From positions 300,937-364,936 of the forward strand of contig NZ_KB900539.1 of the NCBI RefSeq assembly GCF_000378945.1: DNA of 64,000 nucleotides, read 5' to 3'. Every line of letters starts with the position of its first letter. Within the stretch, counting starts at the first letter, position 1. Shown in pieces: positions 15,212-24,840 of the stretch. Both the position numbers and the translations under genes were made by a program. The DNA comes from Methyloversatilis universalis EHg5 (GTDB taxonomy: Bacteria; Pseudomonadota; Gammaproteobacteria; Burkholderiales; Rhodocyclaceae). Below the pieces are notes generated by a model that searched no databases, was not told the DNA's origin, and was given only the letters and a program-made list of their open reading frames with translations.

Positions 15212-17082
15212 TGTGCGGCATTCTCGGGTGGGTCACCACGCAATCAACGGACGGGCGGGCGCGTTTCGCCAGGGCGCTCGACACCTTGCGGCATCGCGGC
15301 CCTGATGATGGCGACATCTATGCCGCGGACGGCATCCTGCTCGGGCATCGCCGGCTGTCCATCATCGATCTGAGCAGCGCAGGGCGTCAGCCCATGGAGG
15401 ATCCCGCGCTCGGCAACGTGATCACCTTCAACGGCGAGATCTACAACTACCTCGAGTTGCGTGCCGAGCTGGCGGCGCTTGGGCACGTGTTCCGCACCGC
15501 CACCGACACCGAGGTGCTCCTCCACGCTTTCCGGGCCTGGGGTGCGCAGGCGCTCAACCGGCTGAACGGGATGTGGGCGTTCGCGATCTGGCAGCCGGCG
15601 ACCCGCACCCTGTTCATGGCGCGGGACCGCTTCGGCGTGAAGCCCTTCCATTACGCACTCACCCGTGAGGGGCTGGCGTTCGCGTCCGAACCGAAGGCCC
15701 TGCTGGAACTGTCGCCCGAACTGCGGCGAGCCGACGATGCGACCGTCTTCCGGTTTCTGTCGGCAGGCGAACTGCACGCCGGTGAAGACACTTTTTATGA
15801 AGCGGTGAAAGCGCTGCCCGCGGGCTGCTACGCCGAGTTCGGTCCGGATGCCGGCGCACCGAAGATCCGCCGCTACTGGGATTACCCTGCCCCGGCGTCC
15901 GTCGTGCAGGATCCGGAGGACGCTGCCCGCGAGTTTGCGTGCCTGCTGGACGATGCGGTCCGGCTGCGCACCCGCAGCGATGTCAAGGTGGGCCTCACGC
16001 TGTCCGGCGGGCTCGATTCCACCGCCATCCTTGCATCGGCACAGCGTCTGTCTCCGCAAGGCCTGCAGTGCTTCACGTCGGTCTATGGCGGAAACGAGCG
16101 AGGCGAGGCGCGATGGGCCGCCGCTGCCGCCCGTCCCTACGGAAGCGTGCCGCTGGAGGTCGAAGCGCCGAAGCAGTCCTGGCTGGACACGCTGCTGGAC
16201 ATCGCGTGGCACATGGACAGTCCGGGCTATTCTCCGGCGGTCTATCCGCTGTGGCACCTGATGAAAACCGCACGCCAGCAGGGCGTGTACGTGCTGCTCG
16301 AAGGTCAGGGGGCGGATGAGGCGCTGGGCGGCTACCCGCAGTACGCGGCGCTTTCGGTGCTGCAGCATCTGCGCGACATGCGCGGGTTCGCCGACCTTGG
16401 CGCGCTGGTCCGCACCGTCAGGACCTCAGCGCAGACCTTTTCGGCGCCCGTGCTGTTCAAGTGGCTGCTGCGCGAGCTCTTCCCGGTGCTGATCACGGCA
16501 AATCGCGGGCTGGCCGGCGCGGCGTCAGCGCTCGATCCGGCCTTCCGCGCGTCCATGCAGGGCCAGGCCGCTGCAGCGCATCCGGCAGGCAGCCGGGCGG
16601 CGGGCCACGATCTGCTGACCGCACGGTTGCTCCAGGACCATTCGAGAAATATCCTTCCGGCGCTGCTGCAGTACGGTGACGCGGTCAGCATGGCGCATGG
16701 CGTCGAATCCCGTCTGCCGTTCATGGATTACCGTCTGGTCGAATGGCTGTTCGCCCGCAATGAGACGTTCAAGATTGCGGATGGGCGTACAAAATGGCTG
16801 CTCAGACGCTACTTGCTGCAGGCGGGGCAGCCGGAAATTTCGGCCCGAAAAGACAAGCAGGGCTATCCCACGCCGGTGGAGCGGTGGATGGCGGAAGACA
16901 ACGGGCGCTTCGTGCGCGATCTGCTGCTGGCGCCTGACGCCTGCATACGCAGATACTGCGACCGCGCGGCACTTGCACGCCTGATCGACCGGCACGCCTC
17001 GGGCCGCAAGGGCAGCGGCAATCACGTGTATCGACTGGTGAGTACCGAACTATGGATGCGCCGCTGCCTATCTCAACAGTAA
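15211..17082 (+). CDS. asnB: asparagine synthase (glutamine-hydrolysing) family amidotransferase
   Basis: The 623-residue protein starts MCGILGW, so Cys2 is the glutaminase nucleophile after Met removal; RHRGPDD and FNGEIYNY complete that domain. The synthetase domain has the ATP motif TLSGGLDSTAI (about residue 265) and SRLPFMDYRLVEW late. AsnB paralogues in O-antigen and capsule loci amidate uronic acids or related sugars rather than aspartate, and that is likely here because glycosyltransferases flank it on both sides. The start at 15211 is fixed by the required MCG. Confidence 0.85.
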   Translation: MCGILGWVTTQSTDGRARFARALDTLRHRGPDDGDIYAADGILLGHRRLSIIDLSSAGRQPMEDPALGNVITFNGEIYNYLELRAELAALGHVFRTATDTEVLLHAFRAWGAQALNRLNGMWAFAIWQPATRTLFMARDRFGVKPFHYALTREGLAFASEPKALLELSPELRRADDATVFRFLSAGELHAGEDTFYEAVKALPAGCYAEFGPDAGAPKIRRYWDYPAPASVVQDPEDAAREFACLLDDAVRLRTRSDVKVGLTLSGGLDSTAILASAQRLSPQGLQCFTSVYGGNERGEARWAAAAARPYGSVPLEVEAPKQSWLDTLLDIAWHMDSPGYSPAVYPLWHLMKTARQQGVYVLLEGQGADEALGGYPQYAALSVLQHLRDMRGFADLGALVRTVRTSAQTFSAPVLFKWLLRELFPVLITANRGLAGAASALDPAFRASMQGQAAAAHPAGSRAAGHDLLTARLLQDHSRNILPALLQYGDAVSMAHGVESRLPFMDYRLVEWLFARNETFKIADGRTKWLLRRYLLQAGQPEISARKDKQGYPTPVERWMAEDNGRFVRDLLLAPDACIRRYCDRAALARLIDRHASGRKGSGNHVYRLVSTELWMRRCLSQQ

Positions 17083-18032
17083 ATACCCGCGCTCCGATCG
17101 CGCTCTTCGTCTACAACCGTCCGGAACATACGCGCCGTACCGTCGAGGCGCTGGCCGCGAACGAAGGGGCCGCGGCGTCTCCGCTGTTCATCTTTTCCGA
17201 TGCCCCGCGCACGCCTGCCGCTGCGCCGCTCGTGGAGCAGGTGCGTGCCTACGTCCGCACCGTGACCGGATTTGCGCAGGTGACCGTGGTCGAGCGCAGC
17301 GCGAACATGGGTCTGGCCCGGTCCATCATCGAGGGCGTCAGCGATCTGACCGAACGCTTCGGCCGGGCCATCGTGCTGGAAGACGATCTGGCCACCGCGC
17401 CCGGTTTCCTGTCCTTCATGAACGACGCGCTCGCTGCCTATGCCGATGACCCGCGGGTGTTGAGCGTATGCGGCTACATGTATCCGGTGATGTTCGATAC
17501 CCCGGCCGACACCCTGTTTCTGCGCGCACCGCACAGCTGGGGCTGGGCCACCTGGAAGGACCGCTGGTCCCTGTTCCGGTCTGACGGGGCGGCGCTTCTG
17601 CAGGCACTCGAGGCGCGGCAGCTGCTGGGCGCGTTCGATGCCAACGGGCCTCACGACTACACCCGCATGCTCAAGGACCAGATCGCCGGCCGCAACGATT
17701 CGTGGTTCATCCGCTGGTATGCGGCCTCTCTGCTCGCCGACCGCATGTCCCTCTACCCGGTCCGGTCGCTGGTGAGCAATATCGGCATCGACGGCAGCGG
17801 CGTGCATTGCGCCGAGTGGCGTTTCGATCCCTATGCGGTCCAGCTGCAGGGCGGGCGGCTCAAGGTCGAGGTGGCGGAACCGGTCGAGTCCCCTGCCGCG
17901 AAGGCGACGCTCGCCCGTTACTACCGACGGGTGCAGTGGCTCCGCTACGTGAATTTCGCCTACCGGAAGCTTGCGCCGCTGCGGCGTCTTGTCGGGTGGC
18001 CCGACCCTGCCCGGCAGACGGTGCGGTCATGA
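17052..18032 (+). CDS. GT-A fold glycosyltransferase
   Basis: The 326-residue protein has a GT-A core resembling the GNT-I/GT2-like group: [42 protein letters not shown], then [18 protein letters not shown] containing the DxD metal site, and [12 protein letters not shown]. It overlaps the asparagine synthase gene by 31 bases and is followed by an acetyltransferase overlapping by 4. It should add one sugar of the repeat unit. The donor is unknown. Confidence 0.8.
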   Translation: MDAPLPISTVNTRAPIALFVYNRPEHTRRTVEALAANEGAAASPLFIFSDAPRTPAAAPLVEQVRAYVRTVTGFAQVTVVERSANMGLARSIIEGVSDLTERFGRAIVLEDDLATAPGFLSFMNDALAAYADDPRVLSVCGYMYPVMFDTPADTLFLRAPHSWGWATWKDRWSLFRSDGAALLQALEARQLLGAFDANGPHDYTRMLKDQIAGRNDSWFIRWYAASLLADRMSLYPVRSLVSNIGIDGSGVHCAEWRFDPYAVQLQGGRLKVEVAEPVESPAAKATLARYYRRVQWLRYVNFAYRKLAPLRRLVGWPDPARQTVRS

Positions 18033-18709
18033 GCCGGGTACTCGATCTGCTGCGCTGGGTGCTGGTGCGCCGGCGGGCGCTGGCCCGCCGCCTGCCCGGC
18101 TTCCATGCATCCGTGTTCAGCTATGCGGACGATCGCTCCACCTTCGAGGGCTACAACCAGCTGACGCCGGGTACACTGGCTTTCAGTGCGCGCGTCGGTC
18201 GGGCCAGCTACATCGGCGGCGCGCGCGTGCAGAACTGCCGGATCGGCGCTTTCTGCAGCATCGGGGCTCGCACCCGGATCGGCGGCCTGAGCCGCCATCC
18301 GACGCACTGGCTGTCCACCCATCCCGCCTTCTTTTCGCCCCGGGCGCAGGCCGGCTTTTCCTTCGTCGATGCGCTGCATTTCGACGAAGTGGCCGATGTC
18401 ACGATAGGCAACGACGTGTGGATAGGCGCGGGCGTGATGGTGCTCGACGGTGTGACCATCGGGGACGGCGCGATCGTCGCCGCCGGCGCCGTGGTCACCC
18501 GCGATGTCGCGCCCTACGCGGTGGTCGGCGGCGTGCCCGCACGGGTGATCCGTTTCCGCTATCCGGACGCGTCCATCCGGGCGCTGCTCGAACTTGCCTG
18601 GTGGTCGTGGCCGCTGGAAAAGATTCGCGCCGCGGCCCCGCTGTTCCGGCAGCCCGGCGATCAGGCCGTGCAGCAATTGGTCGAGTTCGACCGCCGCCAT
18701 TCATCGTGA
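18029..18709 (+). CDS. left-handed beta-helix (hexapeptide) O-acetyltransferase
   Basis: The 226-residue protein starts at the ATG overlapping the previous stop. The hexapeptide repeats run from about residue 50 and include [33 protein letters not shown] and [19 protein letters not shown], then [14 protein letters not shown] loop with [15 protein letters not shown] carries the histidine expected at the active site of the chloramphenicol-acetyltransferase-like xenobiotic group. In this setting it probably O- or N-acetylates a glycan residue from acetyl-CoA. Resistance to an antibiotic is unlikely from context. Confidence 0.82.
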   Translation: MSRVLDLLRWVLVRRRALARRLPGFHASVFSYADDRSTFEGYNQLTPGTLAFSARVGRASYIGGARVQNCRIGAFCSIGARTRIGGLSRHPTHWLSTHPAFFSPRAQAGFSFVDALHFDEVADVTIGNDVWIGAGVMVLDGVTIGDGAIVAAGAVVTRDVAPYAVVGGVPARVIRFRYPDASIRALLELAWWSWPLEKIRAAAPLFRQPGDQAVQQLVEFDRRHSS

Positions 18710-18751
18710 TCGCAGCCGCACGTCTCAGGCTCGCAAGCCGTCGATAGATAC

Positions 18752-19510
18752 ATGAAGATTTCCATCATCACCGTCTGTTACAACTCGGTCGCCACGCTGG
18801 GCGACACCCTTGCGTCGGTGGCCGCCCAGGACCATCCGGATGTCGAGCACATCGTGATCGATGGTGGTTCGACCGATGGCACCCAGGCGCTGGTCGAGCG
18901 CGAGGGCGGCCATGTAAAGGTGTTCGTGTCAGAACCCGACAAGGGCATCTATGACGCGATGAACAAGGGCATCCGTCGGGCGACCGGCGACATCGTCGGC
19001 TTCATCAACGCGGACGACTTCTATCCGTCGTCTGACGTGCTGTCCTCGGTGGCCGGCGTGTTCGAGGATCCGGGCATCGAGGTGTGCTACGGCGATCTCT
19101 GCTACGTGCGGCAGGACGACACCTCGCGCATCGTGCGCTACTGGCAGTCCAGCGATTTCCGTCCCGGGCTGTTCCTGCGCGGCTGGTGCCCGCCGCATCC
19201 GACCTTCTTCGCGCGTCGCGAGGTGTATGCGCGGCACGGGCTGTTCGACCTGCGCTACCGCATCGCGGCCGACGTTGAAATCATGTCGCGCTTCCTCGAA
19301 GTGGCCCGCGTGCGTGCTCGCTATCTGCCCAAGCTGCTGGTGAAGATGCGCATGGGCGGCACCACCAACCGCAGCCTGGGCAACATCTGGCGGCAGAACC
19401 GCGAGATTGCCGACGCGCTGAAATCGCACGGCCTGCCGTTCTCGCTGCCGCGCTTCGCACTGTCCAAGGTGCTGTCGCGCGGTCGCCAGTTCGTGGCGCG
19501 TCCGGACTGA
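18752..19510 (+). CDS. family 2 glycosyltransferase (WcaE/WcaA-like)
   Basis: The 252-residue protein reads ISIITVCYNSVATLGDTL, HIVIDGGSTDGTQ, DKGIYDAMNKGI and FINADDF, the usual motif series of short GT2 enzymes from colanic acid and O-antigen loci. PPHPTFFARREVY in the acceptor half is typical too. It follows a 42-base gap with no clear promoter and overlaps the next gene by one base. The sugar transferred is unknown. Confidence 0.85.
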   Translation: MKISIITVCYNSVATLGDTLASVAAQDHPDVEHIVIDGGSTDGTQALVEREGGHVKVFVSEPDKGIYDAMNKGIRRATGDIVGFINADDFYPSSDVLSSVAGVFEDPGIEVCYGDLCYVRQDDTSRIVRYWQSSDFRPGLFLRGWCPPHPTFFARREVYARHGLFDLRYRIAADVEIMSRFLEVARVRARYLPKLLVKMRMGGTTNRSLGNIWRQNREIADALKSHGLPFSLPRFALSKVLSRGRQFVARPD

Positions 19511-20460
19511 TGGCGGGCCTGTCGGGCAGCCCGGTCGTGGTGACCGGTGCCAGCGGTTTCGTCGGCGGCGCACTGGTGCGTCGTCTGCGCGCGGACGGGG
19601 TGCCGGTGCGTGCGGTCGTGCGCACGCCGGGCAAGGGCGGGCCGGATGCGCTGCGTGGCCCGGCACTGGGACCGGATGCGGACTGGTCCGCGCTGCTGGC
19701 CGGTGCCGATGCGGTGGTGCACACCGCGGCCCACGTTCATGTCGAGGCGACCGGCGACGAAACGGCAGGCTCGGCCTTTCGCGTGGCCAATGTCGAGGGC
19801 ACCCGACGCCTTGCGGAGCAGGCCGCCGCCGCTGGCGTGCGCCGTTTCGTATTCATCAGTTCGATCGGCGTGAATGGTCCGCGTGCCGATCATCCGTTCA
19901 CTGAAAGCGATGCGCCGGCGCCGCAGGGGCCGTATGCCCGCTCCAAGTTCGAGGCCGAACAGGTGCTGCGTGAAGTCGCTGCACAAGCCGGCATGCAGTG
20001 GGTCGTGCTCCGCCCGCCGCTGGTCTATGGGCCGGCGGCCCCCGGCAATTTCGCGCGTCTGGTGTGCTGGATGGCGCGTGGCGTGCCGTTGCCGCTGGGC
20101 GCGGTGCATAACCGGCGCACCTTGGTCGCCATCGACAATCTGGTCGATCTGATCGTGACCTGCCTGCACAGCGAAGCTGCAGCCGGACAGGTGTTTCTGG
20201 CCGGTGACGGCGAAAGTCTTTCCACGCCGGATCTGCTGCGCATCGTCGCGCAGGCCCAGGGCCGGCGCGCCTGCCTGCTTCCGGTACCGGTTGCGCTGCT
20301 GCGCGCCGCTGCCGCGCTGGTCGGCCGCTCGACCGACGCCGAGCGGCTGTGCGGGAATCTCGAAGTCGATATCGGCAAGGCGCGCCGGGTGCTCGGCTGG
20401 ACACCGCCGCTGCCAGCGCATGAGGCGCTGCGTCGTGCGGTGGTGGAGGCCGGGTCATGA
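19510..20460 (+). CDS. NAD-dependent sugar epimerase/dehydratase (WbpV/reductase-like SDR)
   Basis: The 316-residue extended SDR has the cofactor motif VVTGASGFVGGAL near residue 11 and GPYARSKFEAE carrying the Tyr-xxx-Lys pair. A Ser pair (FISSIGVNG) lies before it. The gene order SDR, WecA/WbpL-type transferase, WbpM-type dehydratase repeats a trio known from Pseudomonas and other O-antigen loci, where the SDR makes UDP-FucNAc or UDP-QuiNAc from the dehydratase product. That role is inferred from order. It overlaps the next gene by 4 bases. Confidence 0.8.
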   Translation: MAGLSGSPVVVTGASGFVGGALVRRLRADGVPVRAVVRTPGKGGPDALRGPALGPDADWSALLAGADAVVHTAAHVHVEATGDETAGSAFRVANVEGTRRLAEQAAAAGVRRFVFISSIGVNGPRADHPFTESDAPAPQGPYARSKFEAEQVLREVAAQAGMQWVVLRPPLVYGPAAPGNFARLVCWMARGVPLPLGAVHNRRTLVAIDNLVDLIVTCLHSEAAAGQVFLAGDGESLSTPDLLRIVAQAQGRRACLLPVPVALLRAAAALVGRSTDAERLCGNLEVDIGKARRVLGWTPPLPAHEALRRAVVEAGS

Positions 20461-21425
20461 ACGGGGCGCTGCTGGCGGCAGCCGTGTCGGCAGGCGGGGC
20501 GGCCGCTGTGCTCTGGCTGCTGCTGCGTACCGGCTGGGCCTGGCGCATGGCTACCGACGAGCCCAACCACCGGTCGCTGCATACACGGGTGACGCCGCGC
20601 GTCGGGGGCTGGGGGATCGTGGCTGGCACTGTGCTCGCGCTGCTGACCGCAGGGGTAGCACCGCTGTGGGCGGCGCCGGCAGCCGTGCTGGTACTGGTGT
20701 CCTTTGCTGACGACCGCCACGGCCTGTCCACCGGTCTGCGTTTCGCCATTCACTTCGTCGCGGCCGCGGCGCTGGTCGCACTGGCCGGCCTGCCCTGGCT
20801 GCTGGCGCTGCCGGTGGCGGTGCTGACGGTATGGATGACCAATCTGTACAACTTCATGGACGGTTCTGACGGGCTGGCCGGCGGCATGGCGCTGTCCGGT
20901 TTTGGCGCCTGTGCGCTGGCCGCACTGTCCGCCGGCCAGGCTGATCTGGCGGTGGTGGCGGCGGCGCTGGCGGGTGGCGCGGCGGGTTTCCTGCGGTTCA
21001 ATCTGCACCCGGCCCGGGTGTTCATGGGCGACGCGGGTTCCATCCCGCTCGGTTTCATGGCTGCCGCACTGGGGCTGGAAGGCGCGCTGCGTGGCGCCTG
21101 GGCACCCTGGTTCGTGCCGGTGGTGTTCGCGCCCTTCATCGTCGATGCCAGTGTCACGCTGGCGCGCCGCATGCTGCGCGGTGAGCGCTTCTGGCAGGCC
21201 CATCGCGAACATTTCTACCAGCGGCTGGTACGCTCCGGTTTTGGACATGCGCGTACCGCATGGTTTTCCTATGCGCTGATGGCCCTGTGCGCGGCCTGCG
21301 CACTGGTCGCCCGCGCGGCGGGCGCAGCCTGGATTCTGGCGCTGCCGGCTGCGGCTCTGTTTGCCGCCGGGCTCTGGATAGACCGCCGCTGGCGCGCCTG
21401 GAACGACACTCAGGACACTCGATGA
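20457..21425 (+). CDS. undecaprenyl-phosphate sugar-1-phosphate transferase (WecA/WbpL-like GT4)
   Basis: The 322-residue integral membrane protein has about ten hydrophobic segments. It carries the polyprenyl transferase motifs ATDEPNHRSLHT (near residue 30), SFADDRHGLS, TNLYNFMDGSDGLAGG and ARVFMGDAGSIPLGF. It should move a HexNAc-1-phosphate derivative onto undecaprenyl phosphate, starting each repeat unit. It sits between a WbpV-like SDR and a WbpM-like dehydratase. The ATGA overlap with both neighbours suggests tight co-expression. Confidence 0.88.
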   Translation: MNGALLAAAVSAGGAAAVLWLLLRTGWAWRMATDEPNHRSLHTRVTPRVGGWGIVAGTVLALLTAGVAPLWAAPAAVLVLVSFADDRHGLSTGLRFAIHFVAAAALVALAGLPWLLALPVAVLTVWMTNLYNFMDGSDGLAGGMALSGFGACALAALSAGQADLAVVAAALAGGAAGFLRFNLHPARVFMGDAGSIPLGFMAAALGLEGALRGAWAPWFVPVVFAPFIVDASVTLARRMLRGERFWQAHREHFYQRLVRSGFGHARTAWFSYALMALCAACALVARAAGAAWILALPAAALFAAGLWIDRRWRAWNDTQDTR

Positions 21426-23308
21426 ATCGCAACATCCGTTCGCTGATGGCGTACGCATTCGACCTGCTGGCGATGGTGATCGCCTGGGTCGGCGGCTACC
21501 TGCTGCGCTTCAACTTCGTCTGGCCGCACCAGTACACCGACCTCATGCTCAGCGGTGGCGCCATCCTGCTGCCGATGCACGCCATCATCTGCCGCTGGGC
21601 GGGCCTCTATCTGGGCATGTGGGTGTTCGCCAGCCTGCCTGACCTGCGTCGCGTGCTGAAGGCGGTCATGGCATCGACCCTGGTGCTGGGGCTGATGATG
21701 CTGCTGTACCGGCCGGGGCCGCTGCTCATTCCGCGTTCACTGCTGGTGCTCTATCCGCTGCTGCTGCTCATCGTGATGGGCGGTGGCCGGGTGGCTTACC
21801 GGATGTGGAAGGAACACCGTCTCTACGGCGGCCTGATCGCCCAGGGCAAACCGGTGGTGGTGGTCGGCGCCGGCCGCGGCGGCGCCATCCTGGTGAAGGA
21901 ACTCGAACGCAGCCCGGACTGGCGTGTGGTCGGTCTGGTCGATGACGACTCGCTCAAGTGGGGGCGCGAACTGGCGGGGCATACGGTCTATGGGCCGGTG
22001 TCCAGCCTGCCCGAGGTGCTGCAGGCGGAGAAGGCGCGACACGTCATTCTGGCCATGCCGTCGGCGGCCCGCGCCAGCATCCGTGCCGCCACCGATCTGG
22101 CGGCCGCGGCCGGTGCCGAGGTGTTTACCGTGCCCGGCATCGAGGACGTCATGTCCGGCAAGGTGTCCATCGAGGCGCTGCGCAAGGTCGAGATCGAGGA
22201 TCTGCTCGGGCGCGAACCGGTGCAGCTGGACAACAACGGGCTGCAGCATCTGATCGCCGGGCGTACCGTGCTGGTCAGTGGCGCGGGCGGCTCGATCGGC
22301 AGCGAACTGTGCGTGCAGATCGCCCGCCTGAAGCCGGCGGTGCTGGTGCTGTTCGAATCGTCGGAATTCGCGCTTTACCGCATCGAGCAGAAACTTCAGT
22401 CGCTGCACCCGGGGCTGGTGCTGCGCTGCCTGGTCGGTGACGTGAAGGACGCGGCACGGATGCGCGCGGTGCTGCAGCAGGCCCAGCCGCAGGTGGTGTT
22501 CCATGCGGCGGCCTACAAGCACGTACCGCTGATGGAGAGCGACAACGCCGCCGAGGCGCTGCGCAACAACACGCTGGGCACGCTGGTGATCGCGCGCGCG
22601 GCGGTGGCGGCCGGCGTCGAGCGCTTCGTCATGGTGTCCACCGACAAGGCGGTCAATCCGACCAATGTGATGGGCGCGAGCAAGCGGCTGGCCGAAATGG
22701 TGTGCCAGGCCATGCAGGGCGCGGGGGGCACGCGTTTCGTCTGCGTGCGTTTCGGCAATGTGCTCGGATCTTCCGGCAGCGTCATTCCGCTGTTCCAGGA
22801 GCAGATCGCCCGCGGCGGCCCGGTCACCGTCACCCATCCGGACATCATCCGCTACTTCATGTCGATTCCCGAGGCGGCTCAGCTGGTGCTGCAGGCGGCG
22901 CTGATGGGCGAGGGCGGCGAAATATTCGTGCTCGACATGGGCGAGCCGGTGCGCATCGCCGATCTGGCGCGCGACATGATCCGGCTGTCCGGCATGTCCG
23001 AAGCCGACATCAAGATCGAATTCACCGGACTGCGGCCGGGCGAAAAGCTGTACGAGGAACTGCTGGCCAGCGACGAAACCACGCGGCCGACGCACCACCC
23101 CAAAGTGCGTATCGCGCGGGCGCGCTCGGTCGATGACGAACTCTGGCTGGCACGGCTGGAGCGCTGGCTCGGTACCGGGCTGCCGGCCGATCCGCCGGCA
23201 CTGCGCGGCGAACTGGCGCAGTGGGTGCCCGAGTACGCGCCGCAGAACGACGGCCCGGCGCCGCTGCCGACCGCGCCCGCCTCGGGCGAACGCGTGAGCG
23301 GCGCATGA
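21422..23308 (+). CDS. membrane nucleotide-sugar 4,6-dehydratase (WbpM/PglF/CapD-like)
   Basis: The ATG at 21422 gives 628 residues. Four N-terminal membrane segments (to about residue 130) precede a first Rossmann domain (VVVVGAGRGGAILVKEL) and a second, catalytic one (VLVSGAGGSIGSELCVQI). STDKAVNPTNVMGASKR follows, and GLRPGEKLYEE closes the domain. Enzymes of this group convert UDP-GlcNAc to the 4-keto-6-deoxy sugar used for QuiNAc, FucNAc or bacillosamine. It closes the polysaccharide locus; the next gene is housekeeping but overlaps by 4 bases. Confidence 0.9.
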   Translation: MNRNIRSLMAYAFDLLAMVIAWVGGYLLRFNFVWPHQYTDLMLSGGAILLPMHAIICRWAGLYLGMWVFASLPDLRRVLKAVMASTLVLGLMMLLYRPGPLLIPRSLLVLYPLLLLIVMGGGRVAYRMWKEHRLYGGLIAQGKPVVVVGAGRGGAILVKELERSPDWRVVGLVDDDSLKWGRELAGHTVYGPVSSLPEVLQAEKARHVILAMPSAARASIRAATDLAAAAGAEVFTVPGIEDVMSGKVSIEALRKVEIEDLLGREPVQLDNNGLQHLIAGRTVLVSGAGGSIGSELCVQIARLKPAVLVLFESSEFALYRIEQKLQSLHPGLVLRCLVGDVKDAARMRAVLQQAQPQVVFHAAAYKHVPLMESDNAAEALRNNTLGTLVIARAAVAAGVERFVMVSTDKAVNPTNVMGASKRLAEMVCQAMQGAGGTRFVCVRFGNVLGSSGSVIPLFQEQIARGGPVTVTHPDIIRYFMSIPEAAQLVLQAALMGEGGEIFVLDMGEPVRIADLARDMIRLSGMSEADIKIEFTGLRPGEKLYEELLASDETTRPTHHPKVRIARARSVDDELWLARLERWLGTGLPADPPALRGELAQWVPEYAPQNDGPAPLPTAPASGERVSGA

Positions 23309-24120
23309 GCACCTGGGCCATCGGCGATCTGCAGGGCTGTTTCGACCCGCTCGAAACCCTGCTCGAACGCTGCGGCTTCGACCGGCGGCGCGACCGGCTG
23401 TGGTTCGTCGGCGATCTGATCAACCGCGGTCCGAAGTCGCTGGAAACGCTGCGTTTCGTGCGTGACCTGGGCGATGCGGCGGTCACCGTGCTGGGCAATC
23501 ACGATCTGTCGCTGCTGATGATCGCGGCCGGCCACGGCAAGCTGCACCGGCTCGATACCTTTCACCATGTTCTGGACGCACCGGACCGCGACGAACTGGT
23601 GGACTGGCTGCGTCACCGGCCGATGATGCATGTCGACGGGCCGCATGCGATGGTGCATGCCGGCCTGCTGCCGCACTGGGACGTGCCGCAGGCGCTCGGC
23701 CTGGCACGCGAGGTCGAACAGGCGCTGCGCGGCCCGGATCATGTCGAGTTCATGGCCCGCATGTGGGGCAGCGAGCCGGCGGCCTGGAGCGATACGCTGG
23801 CCGGCTGGGACCGCCTCCGCGTCATCGTCAATGCGATGACCCGCATGCGCTTCTGCACGCCGGGCGGGCACATGGATTTCCACAGCAAGGGCGAGCCGGA
23901 CGAACCGCCGGTCGGTCATCTGCCCTGGTACGCCATCGAAGGCGCGCGCTGGCGCACCCACACGCTGGTGTGCGGCCACTGGTCGGCCCTGGGTTACCGC
24001 ACCGCCCCCAACCTGATCGCGCTCGATTCCGGCTGTCTGTGGGGCGGTCAGCTCACCGCAGTGCGGCTGGAGGACGGCGCCGCGGTGCAGGTGGACTGCG
24101 AGCGCTGTGCGCGGATGTAG
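23305..24120 (+). CDS. apaH: symmetrical bis(5'-nucleosyl)-tetraphosphatase
   Basis: The 271-residue protein has the phosphoesterase metal motifs in order: IGDLQGC (residues 6-12), VGDLINRGP and VLGNHD, with a later VCGHWSALGY. ApaH hydrolyses Ap4A to two ADP in the cytoplasm. The length is normal for the family. The ATG overlaps the dehydratase stop, so it may be transcribed from the polysaccharide locus even though its role is general. Confidence 0.92.
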   Translation: MSTWAIGDLQGCFDPLETLLERCGFDRRRDRLWFVGDLINRGPKSLETLRFVRDLGDAAVTVLGNHDLSLLMIAAGHGKLHRLDTFHHVLDAPDRDELVDWLRHRPMMHVDGPHAMVHAGLLPHWDVPQALGLAREVEQALRGPDHVEFMARMWGSEPAAWSDTLAGWDRLRVIVNAMTRMRFCTPGGHMDFHSKGEPDEPPVGHLPWYAIEGARWRTHTLVCGHWSALGYRTAPNLIALDSGCLWGGQLTAVRLEDGAAVQVDCERCARM

Positions 24121-24142
24121 CCGCACACGGCGCCGCTCCGCA

Positions 24143-24148
24143 TAGAAT
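24143..24148 (+). promoter_or_regulatory. possible -10 box before the PTS genes
   Basis: TAGAAT differs from TATAAT at one position and lies about 28 bases before the EIIA start, in a 55-base gap. I see no good -35 hexamer at the expected distance, so this is weak. Confidence 0.25.
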
Positions 24149-24175
24149 GCAGCCTCGACACGGAGACTTCCCACC

Positions 24176-24583
24176 ATGATCGGGCTGTTCCTGATAACCC
24201 ACAGCAGTTACGGCGAGTCGCTGATCCAGTGCGCCTGCCACGTGCTCAACACGCGGCCGCCCCAGATCGCGCAGCTCGGCGTGTCCGGGCAGGACGATCC
24301 GCTCGATCTGCTGCCGATGGCGCGCCGCCTCATGTCGGTGGTCGACAGCGGCGAAGGCGTGCTGCTGCTGACCGATATTTTCGGTGCCACGCCGGCCAAC
24401 CTCGCGCTCAAGCTGTGCGAGCCGGACCGGGTGGAGGCAGTCGCCGGCGTCAATCTGCCGATGCTGCTGCGTACGCTCACCTACCGTGAGCGCGAGGATC
24501 TGCACGGTCTGGTCAATAAGGCGGTCAGCGGTGGCCGCGATGGAGTGATGGCGATGAAGGTGGGGCGCGATGCCAAGACGTGA
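24176..24583 (+). CDS. PTS mannose-type EIIA protein
   Basis: The 135-residue protein is a stand-alone EIIA-Man domain: GLFLITHSSYGESLI with His9 as the phosphorylation site, and LTDIFGATPANLAL. It accepts phosphate from HPr. EIIB and EIIC transport partners are not present here, so a regulatory role is likely, as proposed for incomplete PTS chains in many proteobacteria. It overlaps the HPr gene by 14 bases. Confidence 0.88.
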   Translation: MIGLFLITHSSYGESLIQCACHVLNTRPPQIAQLGVSGQDDPLDLLPMARRLMSVVDSGEGVLLLTDIFGATPANLALKLCEPDRVEAVAGVNLPMLLRTLTYREREDLHGLVNKAVSGGRDGVMAMKVGRDAKT

Positions 24584-24839
24584 GATCGAAATCACCAACA
24601 AGCTCGGCCTGCATGCGCGGGCCTCGGCCAAGCTCACCCAGGTCGCCAGCCGCCACGGCTGCGAGGTGTGGCTGGAGCGCAATGGCCGGCGCATCAACGC
24701 CAAGAGCATCATGGGCGTCATGATGCTGGCTGCCGCCAAGGGGACGACCATCGTGATCGAAACCGAAGGCGCCGATGCCGATCAGGCCATGAGTGCCCTG
24801 GTGGCACTGATAGAGGACAAGTTCGGCGAGGGCGAGTGA
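24570..24839 (+). CDS. ptsH: phosphocarrier protein HPr
   Basis: The 89-residue protein has the active-site His15 in NKLGLHARASAKL and the regulatory Ser46 in NAKSIMGVMML. HPr carries phosphate from enzyme I to EIIA proteins. An HPr kinase is not seen in the window, so Ser46 phosphorylation cannot be judged. The start overlaps EIIA and the EI gene begins 1 base after the stop. Confidence 0.94.
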   Translation: MPRREIEITNKLGLHARASAKLTQVASRHGCEVWLERNGRRINAKSIMGVMMLAAAKGTTIVIETEGADADQAMSALVALIEDKFGEGE

Positions 24840-24840
24840 A

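Noticed and set aside
1..23308. Mobile element or prophage carrying the glycan locus
   Set aside because: Composition varies, but no integrase, transposase, att repeat or tRNA end is visible.
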